Part shown: piece after piece, positions 20,483 to 29,474 of the stretch | Position numbering within the stretch: position 1 is the first letter of the stretch | Layout: each line of letters opens with the position of its first letter | From: Chloracidobacterium sp. | GTDB taxonomy: Bacteria; Acidobacteriota; Blastocatellia; Pyrinomonadales; Pyrinomonadaceae | DNA: 64,000 bases | Direction of reading: 5' to 3' | Assembly: GCA_016706275.1 (NCBI GenBank) | Contig: JADJJY010000002.1 | Span: forward strand, 750,520 to 814,519 | The notes under the pieces: model-generated | Seen by the model: only the letters and a program-made list of their open reading frames with translations | What the model was told of the DNA's origin: nothing | Databases searched by the model: none | Translations under genes and position numbers: made by a program

Positions 20483-23400
20483 CCGACGAGCCAATGAAAT
20501 CAGCATCGGTGACGTTGTCGATCAGTGTTACGACACGGCTTGGGGTCTCGAATGTAAAGCGTCGAGACATTACCGTGACGATATAGGTTTCGCCGGCGGC
20601 GAGTCCATTGACCTGATACGTGCCGTTGACGCCGGTAAATACCGAGATCGGCTGTGCCAAAGAGTTGCCGGTGATCACAATGCGGGCGATTGCGGATGCC
20701 GCGCCTCCGCTTGTCAGTACACGGCCCGAGATCGACAGCTCGGTAGCTGTCAGGATACTGACGTTGAGCGTGGCGATGGCGGTCGTACCGGTAAATCCCT
20801 CAAACGAGGCGACGTTGCCCGTGGTGTTCGGATACGTGCCGCCGATGGTGCCGCGGACCTTGACGGTCACGGTACAGGATTGTGCCGCCGCACGCGTGCC
20901 ATTGACCAGTTTGATGCCCGGGTCGCCGACCGCGAGCACACCGCCGCTGTTATTTTGCAGCGTTCCCGCACCGCATGTCGTGTTAGCCGTCAGCGGCGAA
21001 GCAACGACAACATTTGCCGGGAATGTGTCGGTGACCGTTATGCCGGTCACCGCCTGTGCCGGATTGGTGTTGTTGATCGTCAGCGTCAGTGTCGATTGCT
21101 GATCGAGCAGGATCGATGCCGGCGTGAACGATTTGGTGATCGTCGGCGGCTGGACAACGGTCGTGACCGTCGGATCCGTTGCACCGGCGACAGCGGGATC
21201 GTCGGTCAATTTAGACGTGAAATTGCCGCCCGACACCGTTCCCTGATTGGATACCGAGAAAGTATTGACCGGTGTCGTCGGATTAGAGATCGCCGCTCTA
21301 AAGACGATCGTAGTTGATTTGCCCGCCGGGATCGTAAAGCCGCTGCCGCCGCCATTGACGGTAACAGTTCCGGCTTTAGGTGCTTCTTTTTCTGTCTCTT
21401 GCGAATAGACCGTCGGCGATATCTGCGACGTCATCTTATCGACGAGCGACGCGATCGCAGCAAACGTCGAAGGTGTATTTTCATCCGCTGCGGGCGTTTC
21501 GACAGCCGCCGGCACGATCTCGATGTTAGCTGACGCCCATTCGACATTTGCCACAGGCGTTTCGACACTTGCCGATGCCAGGACGGTTACGTCCGGGCTC
21601 CATTCGACAACCGTTGGGTTCGTTTCGACCGGTCCGGTGGCTGTCGCGGTAAAAGTAGAATATCTGTCTTGACTATCACTATCGACAGTCATCATTGTTG
21701 CGAGCCCGTCAGCCGGAGGTGCGATCGGGTTCGTCGGCAACGGCGGATTGGTGACCGGGCTGTTAACGGTGATCGTGCCGCTGGAACCCAACGTCGTCGA
21801 ATTAGTGTTGGCCGCAGCCAACGCCGCCACACTCGCCTGAGTGATCTGCAACACCGACGTTCCGGTCTGGGTCAGCAGGATGTTTCGGTTACCGGCGGCG
21901 GGAAACGTGTTGCCGGTCACATGCAGATCAAGGTCAGCCGTTTCCTGCGTCTGAAAGACGAAAGCGTCGGTGACACCGATGTTGGTCATTGTGTTGCCGG
22001 CGACGCGAACCGCTCCGTACGGCCTGAGAGCTCCGTCGCTGACATCGGCGTCCTGAAAGTGGCGGATCGCTTCCGATGCCGTATTGGCGATCGTGTTGTT
22101 TTCGATCGTCAGGTTTAGCGTCTTGGTGCCGTCGCGGTGCAGGATCTGGATGCCGTCATCGCCGATACCGGGAAATGTACCGTCATTGCCGATACTATTG
22201 CCCTGGACCTGGATCGTCACCGTGAAATTATTGCCGTTAGCAGGCAACTGGTCCGTGTCGATGCGAACTCCGTCGCCGACCAAACTGCCGCTAAGGACAT
22301 TATTATTGATCCGGCCCTGCGATGGTCCATCGGCAATGATAACCACGCAATCACCCTGCAGATCGCGGATATTGTTGTTGTTAATGTCAAAGGTGGCACT
22401 GCCGCCGACGTCCTGGACGATGGCGAAACCGCCGCCGGAGGGGAAATTATCCGGCCCGCCGCCGTTGATCGAAATGTTGTTGAGCAGGTTCACATCGATC
22501 GACGACGTCGCGGCGGTCGATTGCAGCATGATCGCCTCGGCCTCGATGTTGTTGAAAAACGTCCCGCTAACATTGGTTGTGATGTTCGCGGTTCCGGCGG
22601 CGACGATCAAAACGCCCTGTTGCCCGTACGTATCGTTGTTGTCGTCAAACTTCATCGTGCTGTCGGTCAGCCCGGTCAGTGTCCCAGTCACGGTGACCGT
22701 TAAAGTCCCCGTGTTGTTGTACACCTCAAGCCCGTTCTCCTCGAACTGTTCGACGACCGTATCCGCGACGACGAGACTGCCGGTGTTGTTTCCGGGTGCG
22801 AGGACATTTCCGAAAAACAACGCCGTTTCGTTGTCAGCATCGCCGGGACTTGTGACACGGCTGTTACGCAACGCAAAACTCGGATTGGCGTTGCTTGTGG
22901 CCAGCCCGGTTCCGGAAACGCCTTGGCTGCCAGTGGAGCCAATAAACATCCGGGTCAGATCGACGTTACGGGTGCTGGTTAGCGAAATGCCCACTCCGGT
23001 CGTGTTCTGTATGGCTCCGCCCGTGCAGTTTCCCGCATTAGAACACGTGCCGCCGTTACCCGAAACGGCCAAGCCACCACTCGCTCCTGTCGCATTCAGC
23101 ACGATGCCGCTTGCGGATCCATTAGACGAAATGCTTCGAAACGTCAGGCCGCTGGCACCGATGTTGGTATTCGCCACATTCAAAGCCGTGCCCGTTGTCG
23201 ATGCGATGGTGTTGACGGTTAAAGGAGGGGTTTGCGCGGCGATGACCGTGCCGCCGCCGGTTGCGTTAAACCCGATGCCGCTCGTCGTGCTCAAAGCCAA
23301 CCCGCCGCCAAAAGTTATCGCTCCGCCACTGTTTGACGTGAGATTTATGGCGTTTGCGGTTGTCGTCGTGGCCGTAACGCCACCGTTGAAACCAGTAAGG

Positions 23401-25049
23401 CCGCCCGATTTTGCATTGATACTTACCGCATTGGCAGCATTATTGGTCTTAGAGATCGTGCCGTCAATGTTAACATTCGCAGTGCTCGTATCTTCGCGAT
23501 AGGCGATACCCGACGGATTGGTGATCGTCGTACCCGAGCCAAAAGAAAATTGTCCGCCTGACCCGTTAATGATATCAATGCCCGCGTCACCGCCATTCAA
23601 GGTCGTCGTGCCGTTAAAAGTGTAGTTGCCATCTGCGTTATCAAACAATAATCCCGTACCGTTTGTCGCACTAAGCGTGCCTGTGTTAAAGCTTACCGTT
23701 CCTGTATTGTGGCCTCCCGTAACTTGGATCAGCTCGGTAGCGTTTGCCTGCGAAATATTGCCCTTGTAGGTGGATGTGACGGTTCCGCTATTGACCAAAA
23801 ACGCCCGGCCGCTTGAATTGCCGGTAATCGTACCGCCATTCATCACGATGCTGCCCGAACTGCTCGTCAGATTGACGGCGGACGATGCCCCCCCGCTCGC
23901 GGACACGCTATCAAGTATCATCGAGAGTACCGAAGAGGAAGAGTTGATCGCCTGCGCAGCGGTGGCGGTGATCGTGCCGCTTGTTGATGATGTCGTGCCG
24001 CTTGACGAGGCTACGGTGAAGGCCGTTTGGCCCGAGGCCGGTGCTATATCGAGATCGGCAAAGCTGACGGCCCCCGAATTTGTTGACAGACTGACGCCTG
24101 TACTTCCAGAACCGTTAACGGTTACATTTGCAAAGGTTATCGTATTAGCGAGCGGCAGCGTGTTTGCGAGAATCCCGACATTGCCCGGATTAGTGATGGT
24201 TGTCTGTCCCGTCACGTTGACATTGCCGGCACCGGAGATGGTGATTCCCTGAGCCGAACAACTCGTCAACCCGAGCGTGCCAAATGTGCGCGTGCCGCCG
24301 GTATTTGTCTCTAACCGGACGCACTCGGTCGCACCACCCGTTGCCCCTACCGTGGTGTTGCCAAAATTGAGGTTTACGCCGGAATTATTGACAAAGATGC
24401 CCTGTGCAGTGGAACCCGAAACGCTCGTCGAACCAAATGCCACAGTCCCGCCGACCGTTATGATCTGCATACCATGCGTCGTGCTGCTCGTCGTCGCAAC
24501 CGAGCTAAATGCACTCGTAGCCGCAAATGTACCGTTAGTTAGGTCTAGCGCTTTGCCCGTACCGCTTAGGGCTACGTCCGGTGTGGTGCTGTTGCCGACG
24601 GTTAGGGTACCGAAATTAGTGCCGAGGATTTTGACGCCGCCACCGGTGTTTCCAACCGTCAGGCCGCGAATCGTATTGCCGGTATTAGTGTTGTTGAGCG
24701 GGATCGCGTTTGAACCTGTGGTTGTTATCGTCGGATTGGTCCCGCCGGTCGCCGGCAAAGCATCACTGCTCGCTGCCAGCGTCAGCCCTGTGATGCTGAT
24801 AAGCGTCGAGCTTGCCCCCTGTCCGATCAGTTTTTGGTTGGCAAGTAGCGTGTTGCCGCCGGTGTATGCTCCTGTGTATAGAAAGATATTATCGCCGGGG
24901 TCATCTGCGGCAACCGCGCTGAAACACCCAGCTCCCGTGTAACAATTGAACGGATCGGAGAGGCGTCCGTCACCGCCCGCAGCCGCACCCGCGTTTACGA
25001 ACCAGATCATGCCGGAGACAGTAACATTGACCGTTCCGGTCGCGGTCAA
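20463..25049 (-). CDS. Beta-helix surface protein, main part of a frameshift-split gene
   Basis: 1528 codons; this is the body of a gene that begins at 25657. The first residues (MTATGTVNVTVSG) finish a cadherin/Ig-like domain started in the upstream frame. Residues about 15-1130 are Gly/Thr/Asn-rich beta-helix with many short strands and several N-x-G-I-x-V rungs. A DUF11-like beta domain covers about 1280-1430 (TITKSFTPASILL, then TVTVKVRG). The carboxypeptidase-regulatory-like domain ends TNREQ. The ATG at 25049 is internal and not a natural start: export needs the signal peptide encoded by the overlapping segment. With the frame restored the protein is about 1730 residues. Probably cell-surface; function unknown. 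Confidence 0.8.
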   Translation of the reverse strand: MTATGTVNVTVSGMIWFVNAGAAAGGDGRLSDPFNCYTGAGCFSAVAADDPGDNIFLYTGAYTGGNTLLANQKLIGQGASSTLISITGLTLAASSDALPATGGTNPTITTTGSNAIPLNNTNTGNTIRGLTVGNTGGGVKILGTNFGTLTVGNSTTPDVALSGTGKALDLTNGTFAATSAFSSVATTSSTTHGMQIITVGGTVAFGSTSVSGSTAQGIFVNNSGVNLNFGNTTVGATGGATECVRLETNTGGTRTFGTLGLTSCSAQGITISGAGNVNVTGQTTITNPGNVGILANTLPLANTITFANVTVNGSGSTGVSLSTNSGAVSFADLDIAPASGQTAFTVASSSGTTSSTSGTITATAAQAINSSSSVLSMILDSVSASGGASSAVNLTSSSGSIVMNGGTITGNSSGRAFLVNSGTVTSTYKGNISQANATELIQVTGGHNTGTVSFNTGTLSATNGTGLLFDNADGNYTFNGTTTLNGGDAGIDIINGSGGQFSFGSGTTITNPSGIAYREDTSTANVNIDGTISKTNNAANAVSINAKSGGLTGFNGGVTATTTTANAINLTSNSGGAITFGGGLALSTTSGIGFNATGGGTVIAAQTPPLTVNTIASTTGTALNVANTNIGASGLTFRSISSNGSASGIVLNATGASGGLAVSGNGGTCSNAGNCTGGAIQNTTGVGISLTSTRNVDLTRMFIGSTGSQGVSGTGLATSNANPSFALRNSRVTSPGDADNETALFFGNVLAPGNNTGSLVVADTVVEQFEENGLEVYNNTGTLTVTVTGTLTGLTDSTMKFDDNNDTYGQQGVLIVAAGTANITTNVSGTFFNNIEAEAIMLQSTAATSSIDVNLLNNISINGGGPDNFPSGGGFAIVQDVGGSATFDINNNNIRDLQGDCVVIIADGPSQGRINNNVLSGSLVGDGVRIDTDQLPANGNNFTVTIQVQGNSIGNDGTFPGIGDDGIQILHRDGTKTLNLTIENNTIANTASEAIRHFQDADVSDGALRPYGAVRVAGNTMTNIGVTDAFVFQTQETADLDLHVTGNTFPAAGNRNILLTQTGTSVLQITQASVAALAAANTNSTTLGSSGTITVNSPVTNPPLPTNPIAPPADGLATMMTVDSDSQDRYSTFTATATGPVETNPTVVEWSPDVTVLASASVETPVANVEWASANIEIVPAAVETPAADENTPSTFAAIASLVDKMTSQISPTVYSQETEKEAPKAGTVTVNGGGSGFTIPAGKSTTIVFRAAISNPTTPVNTFSVSNQGTVSGGNFTSKLTDDPAVAGATDPTVTTVVQPPTITKSFTPASILLDQQSTLTLTINNTNPAQAVTGITVTDTFPANVVVASPLTANTTCGAGTLQNNSGGVLAVGDPGIKLVNGTRAAAQSCTVTVKVRGTIGGTYPNTTGNVASFEGFTGTTAIATLNVSILTATELSISGRVLTSGGAASAIARIVITGNSLAQPISVFTGVNGTYQVNGLAAGETYIVTVMSRRFTFETPSRVVTLIDNVTDADFIGSSGTNREQ

Positions 25050-25657
25050 ACCGTCAGGATCTGTAAACAGTGTAGGTAAATGAATCTGCCCTCGTACCCT
25101 GCCGGAGGATTATATGCAAAGCTCCCGTCGCCGGTCGCAGCGGTAACCTGTCCCCCCTGAACGCTCGTCCCCGCAAATGCCGCAGTGTTATCGCCCGCAA
25201 GCGTTGTGATCGTAAGCCCAGTGTTATTACCTGTCGTCGGCCTGATGTCATTTGCAAGCAGACTGGCCGCACCGTTTGCAGTCGAGATGCTCACATTACC
25301 CGTAACAGGGTATGTCTCATCAAACGCGATCGGCGATGCCTTTATCGAACCAGGGACAAGAGTCAGATTGGCATCGGTCAGGTTATCGGTGAAAACCACG
25401 CCGTTTGCCGGTTGACCTGTATTATTGATCGTTACCGTATATTCGAGTGTGTCGCCGGGGTTGACGAATGCGCCGTTGCTGCCGACATCGGTCACCGGTG
25501 CCGCGGTCATCGTCGCTGTGATGAGCGGCCCGCCAAGTACTACAGAGTTCTGTGGTTTTGCCGCACGGCTGTCCGTGCCAAATTTAAGGCCGGCAAATAC
25601 TGCAATCGCAACGAATACGGAAAGGACGATCAGGCGTCTGCGGGTGAACGACAACAT
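25046..25657 (-). CDS. 5' segment of the same gene: signal peptide and DUF11-like domain
   Basis: 203 codons. It begins with an Arg-rich n-region and hydrophobic core (about 1-33), then a DUF11-like domain (about 40-105: NPGDTLEYTVTINN, VVFTDNLTD), then a cadherin-like Ig domain (G-D-G-S-F-x-Y-x-P motif near the end). GAGGAG lies 9 nt before the ATG. The last codons are out of frame. Near 25081-25094 and again near 25065-25067 the frame shifts; removing one T in the second run gives the expected S-F-T-Y-T-V-T-D-P-D-G and leads into the 20463-25049 frame. It therefore belongs to that gene. Confidence 0.8.
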   Translation of the reverse strand: MLSFTRRRLIVLSVFVAIAVFAGLKFGTDSRAAKPQNSVVLGGPLITATMTAAPVTDVGSNGAFVNPGDTLEYTVTINNTGQPANGVVFTDNLTDANLTLVPGSIKASPIAFDETYPVTGNVSISTANGAASLLANDIRPTTGNNTGLTITTLAGDNTAAFAGTSVQGGQVTAATGDGSFAYNPPAGYEGRFIYLHCLQILTV

Positions 25658-25831
25658 AGCTTTTACTCCTCAGAAAAGGTAAGTCAATAATGCCCCAACC
25701 GGGCTGTGAAAATGATAGGTGCAGTTTAATACTATTTGTTATAGTGGTCAATCGACTTTTACTCTGCATTTTGCAAAAAAGGCTCTGTCAACGTGAACAA
25801 AGCCTTAATTCATAAAGTGCTAGTGCCAACG

Positions 25832-26365
25832 TTAAGGACGCGGCGGAAATACGCCTTGTTGTGCGATACAAAAATTGAGCGTGAGATACGGCATCATATT
25901 ATTATGCGGCTGCCCCCCGCCGGCCGCCGCGACCGACTGTTGCGACATCGGAACTAAATTACCTGAAAGCGCACCGTAAACAGGATTGCTGCCCTGCTGG
26001 CTAGCCGGTACCGCACCGGCAGGGCTCTTTTGGCCCTCTTCGTCAGCCGCCGCATTCGAAGCATTGAGAGCATGGCTGTGCAATGGGATCTCAGATTGAA
26101 GCAACGTAACAGTTTCGCTCCCACCTGTTTCTCCCAGATCATGCAGCGATAACCCCGGCCCCTGGCCGGGGTGCATAGGCGCGTTTCCCTGCAGATCGGG
26201 CAGAGCAAAGTTTGATTTGCCGTTGCCGCCGTAGGTAGTCCCTAAAAGCGAGAATAGAGCTGTATTTTGCGACAGCGGCAATAACTGCCCGTTGCAAAAC
26301 GCCCATCCACGCGGGGGAAAATTAAATGGAAATATTCTGATCTCAGCTACAAATGGATCTGCCAT
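25832..26365 (-). CDS. Phage tail-collar (MdpB-type) protein 3
   Basis: 177 residues. It has the tail-collar signature of microcystin-dependent-protein (MdpB) relatives: an N-terminal G-E/V-I-R-x-F segment, P-R-G-W-A-x-C-x-G-Q-L-L-P, then L-x-G-T-T-Y-G-G-N-G-x-x-x-F-x-L-P-D-L-x-G, and a C-terminal Y-L-T-L-N-F-C-I-A motif. Third of three paralogues in a row and last gene of the cassette. No other phage structural gene lies nearby, so this is not a prophage remnant by context. Members have been linked to contractile-tail or glycan-binding structures, but the role here is unknown. Confidence 0.88.
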   Translation of the reverse strand: MADPFVAEIRIFPFNFPPRGWAFCNGQLLPLSQNTALFSLLGTTYGGNGKSNFALPDLQGNAPMHPGQGPGLSLHDLGETGGSETVTLLQSEIPLHSHALNASNAAADEEGQKSPAGAVPASQQGSNPVYGALSGNLVPMSQQSVAAAGGGQPHNNMMPYLTLNFCIAQQGVFPPRP

Positions 26366-26436
26366 AAAAACTCCTGATCGCGTCTATAAAATGATGCCTG
26401 ATCGACCAAACAAAACCGCTATCACAAACATTAAAA

Positions 26437-26941
26437 TCATGTCGGGCTCGGGAAGATACCAAAAAGCGAAATAATAAAATTAACGCAAAGATACGGTTGA
26501 AAATTCGTCGTGCGGCTGGTTGCCGCCAACAGGTGCGATCGATTGCGGGCTCAGCGCCACGAACGGGCCGCCTGTCACATACGCGTCGACCGTGGCGGCC
26601 TGGGCAAACACGTTGGTCGCCGGGGCGTTCTGCGTTGCGGCGTTTGTACTGGCGATCTGCTGGTGCGAGTGTGAGGGTATCTGGCTTGCCGTTAGAGTTA
26701 CCTGTTCTACCCCACCATTTTGAGCAAGCACAAAACCGCTGCCCTGATGGATCGGAAGGCGGCCGCGCAGATCGGGCAACGCAAAGGTCGACTGTCCGTC
26801 GCCGCCATAGGTCGTACCAATAAGATTAAAGAGCGTTTCGTATTCTGAGATCGGCAGCAGTTGCCCCTCGCAAAACATCCAACCAGCGATCGCAAAATTG
26901 CCGGCAAACATCCTGATCTCACCTACATATGGTTGTGCCAT
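26437..26941 (-). CDS. Phage tail-collar (MdpB-type) protein 2, frameshifted near its end
   Basis: Start ATG at 26941 is preceded by AAGGAG at 7 nt. As read, the frame stops at 26480 after a C-terminus that lacks the family ending. A run of four T in the gene (26500-26503) looks one base too long: with three T the frame continues Q-P-Y-L-C-V-N-F-I-I-S-L-F-G-I-F-P to a TGA at 26437-26439, which matches the two neighbours. N-terminal half intact (G-W-M-F-C-E-G-Q-L-L-P and T-T-Y-G-G-D-G-x-x-x-F-A-L-P-D-L-R-G). Either a sequencing error or a truncation of the last 20 or so residues. It starts 10 nt after the previous gene ends. Confidence 0.82.
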
Positions 26942-26951
26942 CGGTGTCTCC

Positions 26952-27455
26952 TTAATTCTGACTTGGGAATATTCCCTGAAGAGCAATGCAAAAGTTAATG
27001 GTCAAATATGGCTGCATATTCTGATGCGCCTGGCTGCCGCCGGCATTGGATACCGCATTTGGTGACATCGCAACAGGGCTCGCGGCGGGCCCATACATCA
27101 ACGTTCCGGACCGAGCGTAGCCCAGGCTGTTTGACGGAACGGTTGCCGTGGCATTATTACTGGTGGCGTTTACCACGTGGGTATGAGCCGGCAACTCGCC
27201 GATCGACAGCGTATGTGTCTGAGCCCCGGCTCGTTCGCCAAGTGGATGCCCGCTGCCAACATGGATCGGGGTACGCCCACGTAGGTCAGGCAATGCAAAG
27301 TTTGTCTGCCCATTGCCGCCGTATGTCGTGCCAAGCAGCGAAAAGAGAGGCTGATTCTGATTGATAGGCAACAACAGGCCGTCACACAGCGCCCATCCAC
27401 GCGGCGGAAAGCTAAAACTCATCAGTCTGATCTCACTTAGAAAGGGGTCTGCCAT
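26952..27455 (-). CDS. Phage tail-collar (MdpB-type) protein 1
   Basis: 167 residues; first of the three tail-collar paralogues. Conserved P-P-R-G-W-A-L-C-D-G-L-L-L-P, then G-T-T-Y-G-G-N-G-Q-x-x-F-A-L-P-D-L-R-G-R-x-P-I-H, a central Ser/Thr/Asn-rich variable part (about 90-130), and the Y-L-T-I-N-F-C-I-A-L-Q-G ending. A GAGGT ribosome site lies 4 nt before the ATG. It follows the TAT-signal gene by 10 nt, so the two are very likely cotranscribed. Confidence 0.9.
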   Translation of the reverse strand: MADPFLSEIRLMSFSFPPRGWALCDGLLLPINQNQPLFSLLGTTYGGNGQTNFALPDLRGRTPIHVGSGHPLGERAGAQTHTLSIGELPAHTHVVNATSNNATATVPSNSLGYARSGTLMYGPAASPVAMSPNAVSNAGGSQAHQNMQPYLTINFCIALQGIFPSQN

Positions 27456-27465
27456 ATTTACCTCG

Positions 27466-27909
27466 TTAAGAAACTATACGGTTAATGACCGCAACGTAAT
27501 ATTGCTCTCGCTTTATACGTCCGCCGTCGGTTATAAACAGATCAAAATCACCAAGATTAAAGTGATTGACCCGATATGTCTTATCCGTCAAGGGCTGATC
27601 AAACGGCCCTTGGAACCTGAGCACAAAACTTTCCTGCCCCCTACATACCCGCTTGCCGGCCGGTTTTGTGTCGGTCATATCGACCAACTTTAACGTAACG
27701 GCATTACTACCCTCGCCAAATGTAAAATCGGTATTTACAAATGGTAAGAATGAATCCCAGGTAAGCCTTGAAAGAGCATCACCGGATAGATCGGGTATGG
27801 CAAACAGACCCTTGCCAGCTTTTTGCCCGAAAGCAACGCCATTAAACTGCAAAACGGCACCGATCGCTAGCGGAGCGGCGGCCAAAAAGTTTCGACGTGT
27901 TAATTTCAT
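27466..27909 (-). CDS. TAT-exported DUF6916-like protein
   Basis: 147 residues. The N-terminus T-R-R-N-F-L-A-A-A followed by a hydrophobic core is a twin-arginine signal. The rest is a small beta-rich domain (T-W-D-S-F-L-P-F-V-N-T-x-F, then F-V-L-R-F-Q-G-P-F, then G-D-F-D-L-F-I-T) aligning with the neighbouring 27933-28253 product. I assign both to a DUF6916-like family from memory of families found beside tail-collar genes; a profile search is needed. It ends 10 nt before the tail-collar gene starts. The substrate or partner is unknown. The context suggests a periplasmic or surface partner of the collar proteins. Confidence 0.75.
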   Translation of the reverse strand: MKLTRRNFLAAAPLAIGAVLQFNGVAFGQKAGKGLFAIPDLSGDALSRLTWDSFLPFVNTDFTFGEGSNAVTLKLVDMTDTKPAGKRVCRGQESFVLRFQGPFDQPLTDKTYRVNHFNLGDFDLFITDGGRIKREQYYVAVINRIVS

Positions 27910-27932
27910 TTCAAATTACCTCCGGTTGCGGC

Positions 27933-28253
27933 TCACGCGGCTGCCGCTTTTAGTAGATTAAACACCGCCTCGTAATACAGCCCGCTATCATCCTGTTTTA
28001 CAGGCACGAGAAATAGATCCATCGCACCGATAGCCTCGTGCTCTAAACGGTAAATACCCTGATGCGGCGGAGCGTCTAACGGAGCCCGAAACAAAAGGGT
28101 AAAATTTTCCTGAGCCTCGTTAGAAACGATCTCATCTACACTGACTAGGCAGATCTCAAAAACCCCGCTCTCATCGGTACTTGTGTTAAAGATAGAACCA
28201 ATTACAGCCGAAAACTCGTGCCTGGATGGAAGTTGTACAACAATTTCACTCAT
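27933..28253 (-). CDS. Small DUF6916-like cytosolic paralogue
   Basis: 106 residues from the ATG at 28253. An alternative ATG at 28292 would add 13 residues without an obvious signal. It aligns with the mature part of the TAT-exported neighbour: both have L-x-F-x-x-P-L/F-D and a G-A/D-M/F-D-L-F-L/I motif near residue 80 and end Y-Y-x-A-V-x-N. No signal peptide is visible, so the pair may act on opposite sides of the membrane. The gap to the next gene is 23 nt. A TATTAT -10 candidate lies upstream within the AT-rich gap. Confidence 0.7.
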   Translation of the reverse strand: MSEIVVQLPSRHEFSAVIGSIFNTSTDESGVFEICLVSVDEIVSNEAQENFTLLFRAPLDAPPHQGIYRLEHEAIGAMDLFLVPVKQDDSGLYYEAVFNLLKAAAA

Positions 28254-28377
28254 AAGCGCCGCCGGAATGAGCCTAACTAACCTTGCTAACAACCGTATGT
28301 AGCAATCGAATGCCTACATAATAGCAAACTTTTTTGAGATCGAATCAAAAAAAACCTCAACGAAACATTTTTTTTGA
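28254..28377. other. AT-rich intergenic gap with A/T-run inverted repeat
   Basis: TCAAAAAAAA and TTTTTTTTGA (about 28346-28380) could fold into an AT-only hairpin after the GNAT gene, and a TATTAT box lies nearer the next start. This could be a weak terminator plus a promoter dividing the cassette into two transcripts. Weak evidence only. Confidence 0.3.
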
Positions 28378-29376
28378 TCAGATCGTCGGCTCACCTTTCC
28401 ACTCAAATCTCAGATCGATACCATCGTCAGGTACAACCTCAAAACCTAACGTTCTGAACAGTTTTTGCGACGGATTAATTTGCTCAAGATAGATCCTCAC
28501 CGACCTATTTGTGGCGGCGGCCTCGTTCTGTAAATTGCTGACGAGTTCGGTACCGATGCCTTTTTCCCTATATTCGGGTAGTACAGTAATATCCAAAATA
28601 GCGATCTGCTCAATGCCGCGATCGACATAGAGCCGACCGGCAGGCTTGCCGTCATACAAAATGATGTCGTGCGTGGCATCCGGGTATTTGACACTATACG
28701 TATAAGTTTGGGCGTCGAGTTGGTGGGCGGCAAACGCCCGCTTTTGTCCGTCATCCCACGGCGTCATTGAAAGCTCAGCCTCGCGCGAGACCGTGTATAC
28801 CTGCAACAAAAATTCGCGGTCAGCTTCATTTACTGAACGCAGGATGACATTTGGGTCACCAGCCAGACTCCCTATTTTATGCCGGTCACTCATACGACAT
28901 TCCGCGCTAATACCCCACGCCATCTCGTAGTAGATCTGCGTTTCCGTCGATACAAAAAAGCCATGTTTTTCATACAGCTCCTTGGCTTTGATGTTGGTTA
29001 CATCAACCCGTAAAACAAGCGGTCTGGCCGAAGCCGCGGACTCTGTCTGGAGTTGTTCGATCAGGTGTGTTGCGATCCCACGCCCACGATAATCGGGCAA
29101 AATTGCAATATCAACGATCCGAATCTGATCGGCCGACCGCTCGACCGTTAGACAGCCGGCGCTGTTTTGGTCAACAGTGACTATGCTGTACTCGGTTTTC
29201 GGAAACTGTATCTTATACGCCTGCTGACGGGCACGAAACTGCATATCCAAAAATGCAGACTGCTGTTCCTCGTCCCAGCCAAAACAGGCCACCTCGGCCT
29301 GACGGCCGAGCCTGTAAAGTTGGCTCAAAAAAGCGTCATCCTCTTCAATTGCCGGCAGCAACTCGATATCGCCCAT
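28378..29376 (-). CDS. Tandem GNAT N-acetyltransferase
   Basis: 332 residues with two complete GNAT folds in tandem (about 1-155 and 175-332). Each has the acetyl-CoA pyrophosphate-binding motif A: L-P-D-Y-R-G-R-G-I-A (residues 93-102) and L-P-E-Y-R-E-K-G-I-G (266-275). The halves are homologous (both open with L-x-R/Q-x-x-x-E-A-x-x-x-x-x-W-D-D/E), indicating internal duplication. The substrate cannot be read. It heads the cassette with the DUF6916-like and tail-collar genes, so it might acetylate one of those products; that is inference from position. A TTGACG box lies about 30 nt before the start and little Shine-Dalgarno is visible. Confidence 0.88.
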   Translation of the reverse strand: MGDIELLPAIEEDDAFLSQLYRLGRQAEVACFGWDEEQQSAFLDMQFRARQQAYKIQFPKTEYSIVTVDQNSAGCLTVERSADQIRIVDIAILPDYRGRGIATHLIEQLQTESAASARPLVLRVDVTNIKAKELYEKHGFFVSTETQIYYEMAWGISAECRMSDRHKIGSLAGDPNVILRSVNEADREFLLQVYTVSREAELSMTPWDDGQKRAFAAHQLDAQTYTYSVKYPDATHDIILYDGKPAGRLYVDRGIEQIAILDITVLPEYREKGIGTELVSNLQNEAAATNRSVRIYLEQINPSQKLFRTLGFEVVPDDGIDLRFEWKGEPTI

Positions 29377-29474
29377 ATTACTACCAGTATCCTCGTGCCC
29401 GATCTATCGTCAAGTGACGCGGAAACTTTTGCCGGACGCTATCAATCGAAGGGTAATAGATGCGTTAGGGTTGA

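Noticed and set aside
22084..23502. 472-codon plus-strand ORF (also 7165-8205, 12586-13374, 45141-45932 and others)
   Set aside because: They lie exactly opposite well-supported minus-strand repeat proteins. Their Pro/Leu/Val-rich composition is what the reverse strand of Gly/Thr/Asn repeats gives, and they lack ribosome sites and domains.
25832..27455. Prophage or contractile injection system
   Set aside because: Only tail-collar proteins are present. No sheath, tube, baseplate, capsid or ATPase gene was found within the window.
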